Source: Jacaranda mimosifolia (taxonomy: Eukaryota > Streptophyta > Magnoliopsida > Lamiales > Bignoniaceae). From it: a DNA stretch of 64,000 bases. Location of the stretch: contig CM032133.1 in NCBI GenBank assembly GCA_018894105.1, positions 9,438,501 through 9,502,500 on the forward strand, written 5' to 3'. Under the pieces are notes generated by a model, which saw nothing but the letters and a program-made list of their open reading frames with translations, made no database searches and had not been told where the DNA came from. Every line of letters starts with the position of its first letter. Within the stretch, counting starts at the first letter, position 1. The position numbers and the translations under genes were made by a program. Shown in pieces: positions 32,489 to 45,030 of the stretch.

Positions 32489-33477
32489 TTATTCATACTT
32501 TTATTTTTTATTTTATTTAATTGATTCATGTGATGGATTGATCTAAATCTCCAAATACTTGATCCAATTTATGGACTGGAGTGTTTGGATAATGAATAGA
32601 CATTATGCTAATATGTGTTTTAATTATTAATTCATATGTTAGTATGATTTGATTCATAATTAGCTAATGCTAAATTTTGTTTTAGCATTGGATGATGTTA
32701 TATGTTGATATAACATGTTGTATTTGGCCCTAAGGTGTTTTGGTCATTTTTTGATCTAATTGGATTGAATTTGATTGGAGATTTGTGGAAGAATGTGATT
32801 CTCACTTAAACTTGATTTTTAAAGCATATTTGAGCACTTGAAATTTTATTTTTAAGAGGTGTTTTAGATCCAAAATTTCATCTATATTTTGTGATTTAAT
32901 GTTTAGGAGGTGTCCTAAATTTTTTTGTGCACAAAAGTTGAGCAAATTAACACATGACTCGGTCCACACTTGAAAACAAGGGACTGCGCACCATAGCCGA
33001 GCGCTGGCAGGGTAGTGCGTACGCCTAGTGTGTGCCCAATAGAGGCAATTGGATTGTCCATTGGTGTGTGGATCTTATCATTAGAGGCAATACATTTGGA
33101 TTGCTAAGCTTTTGGAGATCCTCTGTTTGGACAGTAACTTTGGAGTGTCCATTGGAGGTCTTACTGAAATTTTTTTGAGCTAAAATTTTTAATAGAGATA
33201 CATCAAAGCGTTGGTGTTCTTTTGGTTCAAGTTTTACTCAATTCTAAGGTGATTTGTCTAGGAAAATGTTTCTTATACTCTATTGTGCCAGGAGGCAACT
33301 ATGTTGGAGAGATCTAGCTTGTCTTCTTCATTTCGGTTGTAATTTGCCTTAGAGGTAATTTTCTAACCTTAATCCAGTTTAATAGCATGAATACAGTCCT
33401 TGTGGAGGTGTAAATCAAGTTAGATTTCAATTTTTAAGTGTTATTAATTGGATCCTTGGCTTACACTGTCTTTGAAG

Positions 33478-33490
33478 TGGTATTAGAGCC
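33478..33490 (+). promoter_or_regulatory. Copia-4 primer-binding site, second copy
   Basis: TGGTATTAGAGCC in the duplicated unit; one mismatch to the initiator tRNA-Met complement, at a different base from the first copy. Confidence 0.85.
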
Positions 33491-34035
33491 TAATTCATAC
33501 TTTTATTTTTTATTTTCTTTGATTGATTCATGTGATGGATTGATCTAAATCTCCAAATACTTGATCCAATTTATGGACTGGAGTGTTTGGATGATGAATA
33601 GACATGATGCTAATATGTGTTTTAATTATTAATTCATGTGTTAGTATGATTTGATTCATGATTAGCTAATGCTAAATTTTGTTTTAGCATTGGATAATGT
33701 TATATGTTGATATAACATGTTGTATTTGGCCCTAAGGTGTTTTGGTCATTTTTTGATCTAATTGGATTGAATTTGATTGGAGATTTGTGGAAGAATGTGA
33801 TTCTCACTTAAACTTGATTTTTAAAGCATATTTGAGCACTTGAAATTTTATTTTAAGAGGTGTTTTAGATTTGAAATTTCATCTATATTTTGTGATTTAA
33901 TGTTTAGGAGGTGTCCTAAATTTTTTTGTGCACAAAAGTTGAGCAAATTAACACATGACTTGGTCCACACTTGAAAACAAGGGACTGCGCACCATAGTCG
34001 GGCGCTGGCAAGGTAGTGCGTGCGCCTAGTGTGCG

Positions 34036-35463
34036 CCCAATGCCCAATTATGCTCCCAGCATGCGCAGCAATGCTCGGTTTGAGTGTTGGATATGTTTGA
34101 TTGTATTTTTTTGGCTCATTTTGTGACTAAAAGTGTTTTAATTCACACATAATAGATGCAGAAGTATTGTGCAAGTTTTCAAAATAATGTTTGAAATTTT
34201 TGAATGTTTTTCAAATCTTGTTAAAGTTGATCTCCAATTATTTCAAAAATATGATGCATAAATGTTATGCTTGTTTTTGCTATACCAATTAATTGTTATG
34301 CAATAAGCATTTAATTGTTGGATTTGAATGTTAATTCTTGATTTATTTGTTGTTTATTTATTTATTGAATTGATGATGAATGAATGGGGATGATCATGGG
34401 CCTTTAATGTTGATTTTATTTGTTTCAAGTTGATGAAAAGGGCTGTATTAAATTGTAGCTTACACGCCTCTTAATTTTTATCTTATAAATGTTATGAGAA
34501 TAGAATCACTAGGAGTGATGATTTCTTTCTTATGTAAATGTTATAAGGAGCAAAGAAGACCATTGGAGGCATCAAGACCCATAAATGTATGGGGATACAT
34601 TTGTAAAATAACTAGATTTAATCAATCCACTTAAAATCAACTAAGTGGTGCACCTATGGCTCTAAAGGGCACTACTTGGTTAGACTCATGGTCATCCCAC
34701 CCTAAGAGCATGCTAGGCACTTTTACTTATTTATGTTTTCCATATTCTATTGATGTATGTGATGCATGGATTGGGATATAGAAAACCTAAATAAGAAGAT
34801 AAAATTGGTGAGATCTTAGCAAACAAATTAAAACCCTCCACTTAGAATGTCTAAGTGCTTTCAAAATATTAAGTGATGATAGATGAAAATTAAAAGGACT
34901 TTTAATTAATCTATGCCTTCTACCAATAGTATATGACATGAAGGTGCTACCATCTTTGTGTGATGGCACTCGGTCAAGGAGTCATACTTAAGTGGAAAGC
35001 GGTAACCATATACTTAGTATATGAAGCTCCTTTGATTTGAGGCTTCCTATGCATTGGCACTCGGTCACGGGGGATGTCGTGGAGTGGTTTCGAATTAAAG
35101 TTTGATTGGTAGGTCCAACTTAACACCTAGTAATATAGAGGTCATTCGATCACGGAGATCTACATGAAAATAAGGCAAAATATATCAAAAGTTGTATATG
35201 GTGCAATTAGCAAATTTGCTTACCTTTCGATTGTTTGCGAATAGCACTCGATTACGTAGGTCCACTTATAAGTCCTTAGGATCTTGATTCTCACTAGGAA
35301 ATATGATTTCCCAAATTCTTCCAGGGTGAAAGATTCGATAAAATAGTGGGAGAAAAACACGCTTGAAAGACTATAAACATATTTTCAAATATCAATATTC
35401 AATCACATGTTTATATTCTTTTGTATTACTTTTTTGTAGGTTTTTGAAATCTTCACACTCAAA
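34036..35463 (+). other. Copia-4 untranslated leader, distal part
   Basis: No ORF. It holds four TGGCACTCGGTCA-like words at ~34,963, 35,053, 35,139 and 35,242, and ends just before the gag ATG. Confidence 0.65.
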
Positions 35464-36080
35464 ATGGCTAAGAATCCACTCACAACAATTTTGGAAACTA
35501 ATAAACTAATCGAGCCCAATTTATGAGATTGGTTGAGAAACATCAAAATAGTGGTTGACTTCAAAAAGAGGACTTACGTTCTTGATCAAAGTCTGCCGGA
35601 TACCATTGGCGAGATGCCACCAATGAGGCTCGTGAATTGTTCACGAAGTTTGTGGATGATAATCTACAAATAAGGTGTCTCATGATGGCATCTATAACTG
35701 ATGAGTTGTAAAAGACTCATAAGCATATAAAGCAAGCTAGTGAGATCTATACACACCTACAAGAGTTGTATGGTGTCTAAACTAGACACAAAAGGTTTGA
35801 TTTATCTAGGGTGCTCTTTAGGTCTAGAATGACTGAGGGCAAGAGTGTCTATGACCACGGGCTAAAGATGATTGGGCTAATTGAAAAGCTTGGTCAACTT
35901 GACGTGATAATGGACAATGACCTCTATGTGGATTTAATCCTACAGTCATTGCCAAGCTCGTTTGACCATTTCGTTATGAACTTTAACATGTCAAAGCAAG
36001 AAGTGATGATTAACGAATTGGTGAGCATGTTGGTAATCGCCGAGGCGATAATGGAAAAGCTAGAATCAAAGGAGTGCTAG
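35464..36080 (+). pseudogene. Copia-4 gag, truncated
   Basis: ATG at 35,464 starts MAKNPLTTILETNKL, then a TGA in place of a Trp-like codon and a slip near 35,610. The frame at 35,811-36,080 reads SVYDHGLKMIGLIEKLGQLD, LPSSFDHFVMNFNMSKQEVM, INELVSMLVIAEAIMEK. Homology with the other two gag genes ends at 36,062, before the zinc knuckle. Confidence 0.8.
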
Positions 36081-37480
36081 ATAGAGTCTAACTCAGTAAC
36101 AAAGGAGCTTTGTTAACTGATTTTAAGCTCCACCATTAAATCATCTTGCTTCTTTGAGCATTCATCCTCCTTCAGTTCATTATTTGGGGATGAACTGAAA
36201 TTAAGGATAGCCATGTTAGGAGATGAATTATTTTTCATCTTTTCTGTGTGCAATTAAATGTATAAATCCATTAGTTGGATAGTTTCTCTTGACACATTAA
36301 TTTCTTTGTCAGCCATAATGAGAGCCGGAGCTGATCTAAGTTTCCTTAGGTTACCACAACCTACTTTACTAATTTCTTCATCCTCATATATTTTATGTTG
36401 AATATTACACATCCCTATACTTTCGTTAAAGCCAAAATTCAAACTTTGAGGTAATATCTTGTCTCAATCAACTCAGTACCATTCAAAATTTCATTTACAC
36501 ATACATGTAGTAAGCTATCATTTATTTGTAATGAGGAGTTGGCATTAGATTTTAGGGTTATTCTTATCGTTATGTAGTCACATAGAACAAGAACCATGAA
36601 GAAAAATTTGAGGGCTCTAAGAATTGTCCACAATTATGTTCTTGCCTTTTTCTTGCACTTACTCGAACTCCAACTTTTGAAACAACCTGGTATTATCCAT
36701 CTCCAAAAGAATTGCATCATAACGATTCTCCAAAAGGTAAATTTCTACACATATGCGTGTAATATTAATCTTTAATCTTAAAGAAATGGGGTTATCAATC
36801 TTGAATGGCTTCTCAATCAATTTGGCAATAGAAAATAATGCATCCTTGTCAAAAAGATGTGCAGATAATCCTAGTAATTGAACCCAGACTGGTGCAAGCA
36901 ATGATCAAAGCTAAGGTCAAATTTTGGGGTTCATTTAAATACCCTCATTGGGAATTCCTAAAAAATCCATTCTCTACTTAGCCACATACACGAGAAGTCC
37001 TCATTGCTAGTCAAATTTATCAAAATATGTTTTGAATTAATAACTTAGATTGAGTGTGCTCCCTTCAATCCAATTAAACTGAAGTATTAACACAATTCTT
37101 TAATACAGGTATAGCCATGCGAGAACTTAGTGCAAACCTTAGCAACTCTATTAACTAGGAAGTTTCTTCACTAGAAAACTTCAAGCATGATATTTCATCA
37201 ATCTTGTGCGCAAAACCCAAACACTTTGGGGACAATGTCATTAGAGATGACTTGGCGTACGCTACCACCATAAGGCAAGAAGATGAAATGATACTTCGGC
37301 AATTATTTCCTACATCATTTACCAAAACCTTTGCAAAATCCCAGAATGGGTTTTTCGCTGTAGTTGGATGTAGATTTTCTTTAAGGGTTACAGGCATATT
37401 TTCTAATGATATTAATTTCTTGGCCTATTTTTTACACCGACAACGACTAGGGTCCTAATTTTGATGCCCAACAAATAGGT
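36063..37480 (-). pseudogene. LINE-like ORF1 remnant (DUF4283 / zf-CCHC_4 type)
   Basis: At 36,901-36,659 the minus strand reads APVWVQLLGLSAHLFDKDAL, FSIAKLIEKPFKIDNPI, ITRICVEIYLLENRYD. This is the pattern of the DUF4283-associated region in ORF1-type proteins of plant LINEs. Upstream text at 37,397-37,155 (PFWDFAKVLVNDVGN; SPKCLGFAHKI) fits the preceding N-terminal part. Downstream text (36,633-36,254) continues with interruptions. No LINE endonuclease or RT is present. ORF1 proteins bind element RNA. The element abuts Copia-4 gag at 36,062. Confidence 0.65.
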
Positions 37481-38101
37481 TTTGAGAACCCATTACACGA
37501 ATAGATTTTTCAACCCAAGAATTGGACTTCCAACATAAGGTAATTTTCTAAGATTGTAAATAAAACAAGTAAGCTTTCAAATTTAAGAGCCCGATGGCCA
37601 ACTATCGAGGCAGTGGTGATGGTAGAAGGTGTCTACTAGAAATTCAAGCATCGGGATGAAGGTTTAAGGTTCAAGGCGACTCAAGACACTAAATTTTATG
37701 CTAATAATTTTTCTAACTAATTATTTCCATGTGTATAACATAAGCAATTCTAAAATTTAATTAAAGTAATAAGTTAACCTACATATAATCCAGCACAAGA
37801 GATGATTTGTCACTTTTTGGCACTTTTTTCCACCAAGTTTTCTAATCAAACTGATGATGTGGCAAGCTGATTATAATGAAGGAAACAAGAGATAATGAAT
37901 ATTTATGAGGTCGAACTCAGGGTTTTCGATGAACACGAAGGTCAAACCTACAACCAAAAAGTCCCATTAATCTTGCTGAAATGGCCCTCAACTGAAACCG
38001 TCTGATGCTTAAGTTAGTAAACTGGAAAGAGAACAAAAGGAATATTTAGCCAGGGCAAAATGAAAAATGGGAGCGTATCTTTCAGAGGGTATCTTGGGAC
38101 T

Positions 38102-38112
38102 TATTTATAGGG
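38102..38112 (-). promoter_or_regulatory. TATA box of the Tat-2 LTR
   Basis: CTATAAATAAG on the minus strand. The MULE insertion at 38,136 lies about 25 bp upstream of it and separates the TATA box from its former upstream region. Confidence 0.5.
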
Positions 38113-38449
38113 AGACCCAATAGTGCTTTCTCGATGGCAAAATTACAATTTTTATCTTGTAACTTTACTCAATTTGCATGCCCTATAAGTTGTAAAATTA
38201 CATTTTAGTCCTATAAGTACTAAAAAAATTGTCACTTTTAGTCTTTTATTTGTTGGACAGAAAACCCATAGGAAAAGTTGACGTGGCTTGCTAGGAGTGG
38301 GCCCATTTTGAACTTTTTGCCATATTGGCAAAAACTCAGCTTACATTACTTGATTAGTTGGAAGAAAAAGTATAAACAAGATGCCAACTAGATATATATA
38401 CATTTATATATACATATATACGCATATATGAATATATACATATATTATT

Positions 38450-38650
38450 GCCCGCCCTAACCCTACTTCCCTCCAGCTCCCGCCCTACCCTTGAGTTGCC
38501 ATAGCCATGGCCGGCCTGTGGCCCCACCGCTTAGATAGGCCCGCTATTATGGCCAGAGGCCACCCACCCAAATTTGGGCATGGTGGTCATTGATAAGACA
38601 ACCACATGACCGCTGGCCATGCTAGGTAGGTGGGGTGGGGAGGCTAGGAA
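38450..38650. other. GC-rich island inside the MULE
   Basis: A ~200-bp block with CCGCCC, GGCCGGCC and GGTGGGGTGGGG runs stands out from the AT-rich surroundings. Partial self-complementarity (CCCCACCGC with GGTGGGG; GGCCAGAGGCCACC) suggests a foldable unit or captured sequence. I could not recognise a gene in it. Confidence 0.5.
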
Positions 38651-38689
38651 CTCTATTTTTCTTTAATTTTTTTACTTTTAATTTATTTT

Positions 38690-39260
38690 TTAATTTGTAT
38701 ATAAAATTTATTGAGTTATTTCAATTATGTAAGTTAAAATTATATTGTTAATACAATATATTAGATTTGTATTTCTTAATTAGTGAATTATCACAAATTA
38801 TAATTATATTGATATAAATATATCAGTTTATATATAAAATGTGTATATATACATGTGTTTTACATAAATTATATCATACGTTTGAAACTTAATTAAGTTA
38901 TTTTAATTATTTAAGTTAAATTATATTGTTAATATGCTATATTAGATTTTTATATCTTAATTAGTAAATAATTATAAATTATAATGGATATTTATATAAA
39001 TATATTAGTTTATACATAATATGTGTGTATATATATGTGTGTGTTATATAAATTATATCATATATTTGAAACTTAATTAAGTTATTTTAATTATGTAAGT
39101 TAAATTATATTGTTAAGCCTAGATTTTTATTTCTTAATTAGTAAGTAATGATAAATTATATGTAAATATTTATTTATATAAATGTATATGTATATACATG
39201 TGTGTATATCTGAATATATGTTTATATATATATACGTATGTGTGTATGTGTAAATTATAT
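38690..39260. repeat. ~190-bp tandem repeats inside the MULE, three units
   Basis: Units begin near 38,690, 38,871 and 39,057 at TTGAAACTTAATTAAGTTAT (first unit diverged). They share AAGTTAAATTATATTGTTAA, TTCTTAATTAGTAA and a TATATA/TGTGTA-rich tail. A fourth start at ~39,257 (TCATGTATTTGAA) breaks off. Confidence 0.8.
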
Positions 39261-40859
39261 CATGTATTTGAATAAAAAATGACAAAAGACGTAAATGTTG
39301 CCAACTGCAAGAAAATCAACAACAAATGTGTACTAAGCAATCCAACACAGCAAAAACTCCAAATTGCCACATACCCAGCGAGCTACATCAACTTTTCTAG
39401 TGAATTTCACCGGTTCCCAAAAAAAGGACTAAGAAGGATAATTTTTTTATACTTACAGGATTAAAATTGTAATTTTACAACTTATAGGGCAAAAATACAG
39501 ATCAAGTAAAATTGCATGATGAAAATTATAATTTTACCTTTCTCGATCTTGCCCTTGTTGGATCCCCATATAGAGATTTCTCTTGAAGGGTAAAATACTC
39601 TTTGAAATAAGTAAAGAAAATCTGCTTGTAGAGTATTTGATAGGTAAAGGAGCTTTATTATCTAACAACTTTGGTCCAGAATATGAGTAGTGCAACCAAG
39701 AAATAATAGGATGAAAATAGGATATACAGTACCCTGCAACCATTAATGGTCGTTGCTCTACTGTGACATCGAGTGCTTCGAGCATCATGAATTAGATTAA
39801 AGTGAGACTTGGCTCTTTGAGCATTCTTTTGGGACAGTATATCAAGATGTCGATCTAGTCTACTAGAGGTCAGAATTCTCCATTATCATTAGCCCCCAAC
39901 TCTTGAGTTTAGCAAGGATAGAAACTCCTGTCTAGCTACACTTGGGGAGTTTTGCACTAATCAACCTTATTTGTGGTTGAACTGGGCTCTAACACCCATT
40001 AATGCTTTTGTGAGGAACATGATCAGTCACATTTAATGTCTGACTTGTGAGATAGAAAAGTGGGATGCGAGGTACGAGTTTGGGAACATTTCCTAATTCC
40101 AAAAGTAAAGGCAATGGTTCTGCGCCTTTTGGTGGCACCACTCTAGTAGGTGTGGTCCTTTTCAATGATCGGATCAAAGAGATGCTATTTGGATTTTTTT
40201 GAAACTCGATTGGCATGATTTATATACTCTTCCTTCCACTGTATTCTATTCGTGGGCTATCTTGCCATCCTTGAGGATATCTCATCTCAACATTCAATAT
40301 CCTTAAAGGAGTGTTTACACGTGGCATATGCGTTCTTTGGCCACTAAATGCCATGATTAATTCTGTCATCTTGTATCATTTCGCATTTATAGGCATATGC
40401 CATGAAGACACGTTTAGCTATACCACATACATATGTTGTGTATTTAAAGTTTTCGTAGAAAATCAAATGTCAGGTTTCCTTTTAAAAAGGGATTTGAATT
40501 CATCCCCCTATATTATCATCATTTGCTCTTTTTAAAGCATAGCTGAAGTTAAAACACCCCAAGTGCTAATCAGCTCTTCATGCCAATCGTATCTCTTTAA
40601 TTAGGGTGAGTTATATTTCTTCTTCTCTTTTCTATCATGTGTTGGATTCTTGCTATCGTAAGTCGATTTGCTGAGTGATAGTTTTGCTTTCTCTTTTCAC
40701 AATAACAAAAACTACAGAGGTCAACTCTGGTGAGGGAGTGATGTAACAAATCAAATAGAGAGGATTAGGGTTGTCCCTAGTGAGGAAAAAGTGCCACCGA
40801 TCGAGAGGGGTCTTGGGAGGTCCCATTGGTGAGAAAGCTCGACCTTCAGGCTCTCGGGA

Positions 40860-42876
40860 CCACCTTTATATATTAGATCAATTCACTAAGATTTGAATTG
40901 ACGTTAGGGATAAGGAGATTTTTGAAATAAGAGAGACCTTTGATATTCGGGTAGCATGGCAATCTACATATTAGCATTACTTTGCGGGCTTCGCTTTCTA
41001 ATAGAGCCCACAGTAGTTGAGATCTTGAAGGGGATTGATGTTTGCCCTATTAGTTATTGCCGAATTAATACTATTTGATCTACTCATTTGTTGTTATCAT
41101 GATGACTTTCAATCAACTTTTACTAATTTATGCCATTTGTTCCATTGCTCGTTTTCGAGGAAATTTGGTTGTATATTGAATACTAGCTTCTATTATCTCA
41201 TAGCTTGGTCAAGGAAGAGGATCGTGGAGCTATTGGCTTCTATCTTTCAAAAAGGTTAGAAGTAGATATTCTTTTATATTCAACCTTTCGCAAGTCTCAT
41301 TTTCAACTTTCACGATCAGTGGAGGTTGGACAAAGTGTCCTTGGTCACTAAGGGGCAAGGTGCCAGTTTCATAGAAGGGCTCACTCGACAAGAATTAAAA
41401 ACCTATTGCTTTATCTAAGAGGCGATGCTGGTCGAGGTGGAGTCTTGCCCCCCATCGCAGTGAATATAAAAGGAGAGGCACGACTTGGTAACAATGCTCA
41501 ACTTATTGCTTCATAGTGATTGATCCACTTACTATGTTTTTTTCTCTTCTATTATGACTGCTAGGTTGGCTAATGGAGTTTTTTTTTTTTTTAAATCAAG
41601 GTCCTGAGATGTCGAGCCACGATAAGAGGCTAGTAAAGTCGTTTACCAAGTCAGCAGATAGGCGTGTTGCTAGAGAAGGATCTTGGATTTTAGTAATAGC
41701 TATTTCTGCAATTGGGAGCCAAGTTAGTGCTCCTGTGGGGATTTCCTCTTGCGTTTTGCGAGCAAGGCTAGGGGGCTCCCTATTTTGACAAGGGATAAAG
41801 CAAAAAGACCAATGGTTGCTGATTATCCTTGCCCTACTTCTAAGAGGGCTCGGCCCAAAAATGGAGGGCCAAATCTCAATTACCCTTTTGTTAAGCTCTC
41901 CGCCAGGCTAAAGGCCATGCCAAGAGAGTCCAAGCTAGACATGTGTTCTTTCCCAGAGTCTCACTTCCTGGATATCTCTAATGAATACAACATGAGGATA
42001 CATAGAAGGATCAAGCTTGTTGAGAGCTCCTCAATGCCCAGTTGCTCCCCTAGAATGTGGATTACTTCATGACCCTATCAGGTTCTCTAGATCTGCAGCT
42101 ACTTTCATATCATTACAATATGGTACCTCACTTTATCCTTAGATTTATTTTTATTAGTTCAGTCATTGGCCCTGGCATGTAATATATCTTAATTTGATAC
42201 AGACAAACTGCTCAAATTGTTATCGTCATCATGTTGTGGCCTCGAGGACCATAAAAATATATTGGGCTGGCTAAGGAGTTCAAAAGAGGAATTGAGTAGC
42301 AATCTTCAGGAAAAAGAGGTGGAGGTCGAGTTGCTTTGCTCTCGGATTGAAGAGTTGTTGTTAGCTCTTTCTGTCAAGCAGATCTTTGAGATTTATCAAT
42401 CAATGATGAAGGAAAAGACTCAGCTATTTGCTAAAATTACAAAGCTAAATGAGTGGGTCACCCGACTTAGAAAATAATTAAGTATAGCCGAGGAAAAAGA
42501 GTCAAGTAGGGGGAGGATGAGTCCTTTTAAGAGGCACAGTCTGCTTTTAACTCTTCCCTATTGGCAGAAAGGAAATGCATTGTTATTGACTTCATGAGGT
42601 CCCTCTCTTTTGAGGAGGCTTGTCTTAAGATAGGTAGTGAAGATCTGAAGAGGAACTTTAACCGAGCACTGGCGCAGCTATGGACTTTAGGGTCGACTTC
42701 GACGAGCGGATGTTGAATCAACTATTGAATGATAAGTTCTGCCTATTTTCTCCTAGTTCAAAAGATAATGAGCCCAAGGTTTGTGTAGAGTTTGATTTCA
42801 CCCTCGATCTTGTTAATGAGCTTACTGCTATTCAAACGGCTAAGGACACCGCTCGAGCAGCCAAGAAGAGCGGTCC
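40860..42876 (+). pseudogene. Tat-2 antisense ORF, part before the Gypsy-3 insertion
   Basis: This is a distant relative of the Tat-1 antisense ORF: FSRKFGCILNTSFYYLIAWS (41,150-41,210), DKVSLVTKGQGASFIEGLTR (~41,330), and a basic linker SKRARPKNGGPNLNYPFVKL (41,850). A coiled-coil exon follows at 42,217-42,477 (SSKEELSSNLQEKEVEVELL). The last frame, 42,680 onward (VDFDERMLNQLLNDKFCLF; TAKDTARAAKKSG), is open up to the Gypsy-3 edge at 42,876. Stops and probable introns (e.g. ~42,060-42,215) interrupt it. Unlike Tat-1, only one copy of the domain is present. Function unknown. Confidence 0.65.
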
Positions 42877-44499
42877 TGTAGTACCCCCTCTCGGGAGAAT
42901 ACCCAAGTTGAGGTGCCACCAATTAAATCTTAATCTTAAACCGTAAACAAATAATACGCCCATAAAAAAAATTCAGAACTTATCAGAGACAGCAACAAAC
43001 TTCAACTTAAATGGACCTTGACAAAATACTAAACACGTGCCATGGTTCTTTTCTTAACACTCAACAAAACATATACATACCTTTAGGTGATCATTATCAA
43101 TCTTGACATATCACAACTTCTCAAAATCCAAACTTAATATTCAAATGATCCCATAAATATCCAAACACCTAATCTATTGCAAAATATGTTAATGTCCAAG
43201 CCAGAGGTCCGAGTTCATCACTTATTCCTATCTCAGCAAATAAAAATAGTATAGGAGGGTAAGCCCTAAGGACTTAGTGAGAGAGAAGAAAATGATAGGA
43301 TTCAAAGGAAAGCTATTGACATATAACAATCAATAAATAAATTCAATAATAAGCAAAACTTTTCAATATGAACAAAATTCGGGGCTAAGCAAGAATTTTT
43401 AACGTGATCAACAGAGTACATGACACATATGATATCGAACTTAGCAGACTATTGGTCATTCCAACCTGATTACTCCTATATCAAATTATAATTGCTAGTA
43501 ACGGGCCTCGGTACAGTATAAATAAGATTTTCTTATCACTCCATTGCTCAAGCACAGCTCAGCGGATAATAATTTATTTTTATGGCATGGCCGGTCACAT
43601 GCTGGATCCTGTCACTCATAGTTTGCTAGCTCTAGTTACCTGTAAGTCAGGATCGTAGATGGGTACTAGCTTGAAGATATGTCTCCGTCGGTCTGTTTCG
43701 CCCAGCCGTCTTCCGAACCTAGCCCTGAGCCCAAACCCTCTATGGCGTCCCTATAGGTGAAAACTGCCCATGGCATCTCATGAGTTGAAAATCGCCTATG
43801 TCTTCCCATGGGTTGATAAGATACAATGCCAATGGATAAGAATTTAACTTGTAAGGCTATAATCATTAATATAATTTGGAAAAAAAAAATTCAATATACA
43901 CGTGCGTGGTAGAATATTATAAGTAAGTGGACAAGGAAAATATGATAGAATATTAGATCTGCATGATCTCTTTAATTGCAAACATGATCATAAAAAGCTA
44001 ACAAAAAGTGCAGGGTCAGTCGGCAAGGTTGTAGAGGACAAGGGACAAAAACAAATAACATAATAAGAGTTCTAGACACCAAAACAGAAACAAGCAATAA
44101 CCTTCACAGGTGTGTACACATTAGAAACAGATAACAATTAAGATTTCAAATAATCCTCATATTTTAACAAATTAAAATACGGTACAGAAATAGGAATCCT
44201 TGTGGGGTTTATCATAATAACAGATAGGTACGATAAAGGTGCCAGAGTGGCAGACTTTCATAGGGGTATATGAGTCAATTAATAAATAATAAGCAAGAAC
44301 TCAAGCAATTACAGATTTCAACAGGCATGAGCAGATACAATACCATCACATTTAACCCTTACAGGTTTTTTTCAAAAGAACTGATAGATATAATCAAAGT
44401 CGAATTGGCAGACCCTTACAAGGGTACAGGTATCAAGTAACAGATAACAATTGAACATGTGAGCAAGAACAATTCCAATGACAAGGATAGAAACTCAAG
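42877..44499 (-). repeat. Gypsy-3 3' LTR, distal piece
   Basis: It aligns from its first base (TGTAGTACCCC) with 54,941-56,597 of the 5' LTR with scattered substitutions. It contains three ~28-bp CCCATGG-type minirepeats (~43,738-43,825), where the other LTR has four. It stops at AAACTCAAG, where Copia-2 begins. Confidence 0.9.
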
Positions 44500-45020
44500 A
44501 GGTTGTGTACATAGAGTCCATTTCGGACCTCGTGGCTTCAATCCAACGTCTCGAATCTATGTCCAATATATCTTCCTCATAGGTCTTCGGATCACTATCC
44601 GATTGGCCCATTTCATAAAGGAAACTGAACCTTTCAAGTTGTTTCCTGATTCGGTCCAACCTTCTTAGAGGTTGTGTGTGAGGCTCATGTTGCTCATTTG
44701 TTTCCATCGCTTGCGGAATTTCTTGATCATCTTGAACTTCATCAAGTTCAACGACAACACCATTTCTATCTAATAGAAATTCCTTTTCCAAAAAGTGGGT
44801 GTTTCTTGAAATAAACACCTTTTGTTCCGAGGGATCATAGAAATAGTAACCCATAGACTCTCTAGAGTATTCCACAAACTTGCACAAGGTGGATCTACTA
44901 TCCAATTTATCTCCCATTGTCCGTCTCACATAGGCGGGAGATCCCCAAACTTTAAGATATTGGTAAGAGGGTGTTTTACCATGCCATAACTCATATAGTA
45001 TTTTGGGTACTAACTTTCAA
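44500..45020 (-). pseudogene. Copia-2 integrase-RT linker and RT start
   Basis: The frame is open at 44,929-44,500: CKFVEYSRESMGYYFYDPSE, VFISRNTHFLEKEFLL, acidic and Gln-rich linker, then RRWIEATRSEMDSMYT, the beginning of the RT domain, after which the sequence switches to Gypsy-3 LTR. No catalytic RT motif remains. Confidence 0.85.
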
Positions 45021-45030
45021 GGTACTATAT

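Larger units (their letters stand above)
32046..34035 (+). repeat. Tandem duplication, two ~1.0-kb units
   Basis: 32,046-33,047 is repeated at 33,048-34,035 at an offset of about 1,002 bp with only scattered substitutions. The unit spans the last ~430 bp of the LTR, the primer-binding site and ~560 bp of leader. At the junction CCCAAT meets AGAGGCAATTGG; the second unit runs on into CCCAATGCCCAATT. Confidence 0.95.
31721..36062 (+). mobile_element. Copia-4: 5' part of a Ty1/Copia element with a 1-kb internal duplication
   Basis: Partial 5' LTR (31,721-32,474), primer-binding site, leader, a direct tandem duplication of the LTR end plus leader start, the remaining leader, then gag (35,464-36,062), where homology stops. 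It lies directly after LTR-c in the same orientation. No protease, integrase or RT. Confidence 0.8.
38136..39538. mobile_element. Non-autonomous Mutator-like element (MULE) with long inverted ends
   Basis: It is flanked by a perfect 9-bp direct repeat, TTTCTCGAT, at 38,127-38,135 and 39,539-39,547. The ends are long imperfect inverted repeats: GGCAAAATTACAATTTTTAT at left and the complement GGTAAAATTATAATTTTCAT at right, both followed by CCCTATAAGTTGTAAAATTA and recognisable for roughly 200 bp. Length is 1,403 bp. A 9-bp target duplication with long inverted repeats is the Mutator signature. There is no transposase; the ORF at 39,279-39,464 runs into the right repeat and is not convincing. 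Confidence 0.9.
37600..40550 (-). repeat. Tat-2 3' LTR region (split by the MULE)
   Basis: The minus strand carries a clear TATA box, CCCTATAAATAAGTCCC, at ~38,099-38,115. This is expected of an LTR promoter facing the element's direction. The region lies between the LINE remnant and the start of the antisense ORF and has no supportable ORF. LTR ends were not defined because the 5' LTR is missing for comparison. Confidence 0.5.

Noticed and set aside
38400..38460. TATATACA/CATATA-rich run near the MULE repeats as a promoter
   Set aside because: It is part of a low-complexity (TA/TG)n stretch without supporting context.
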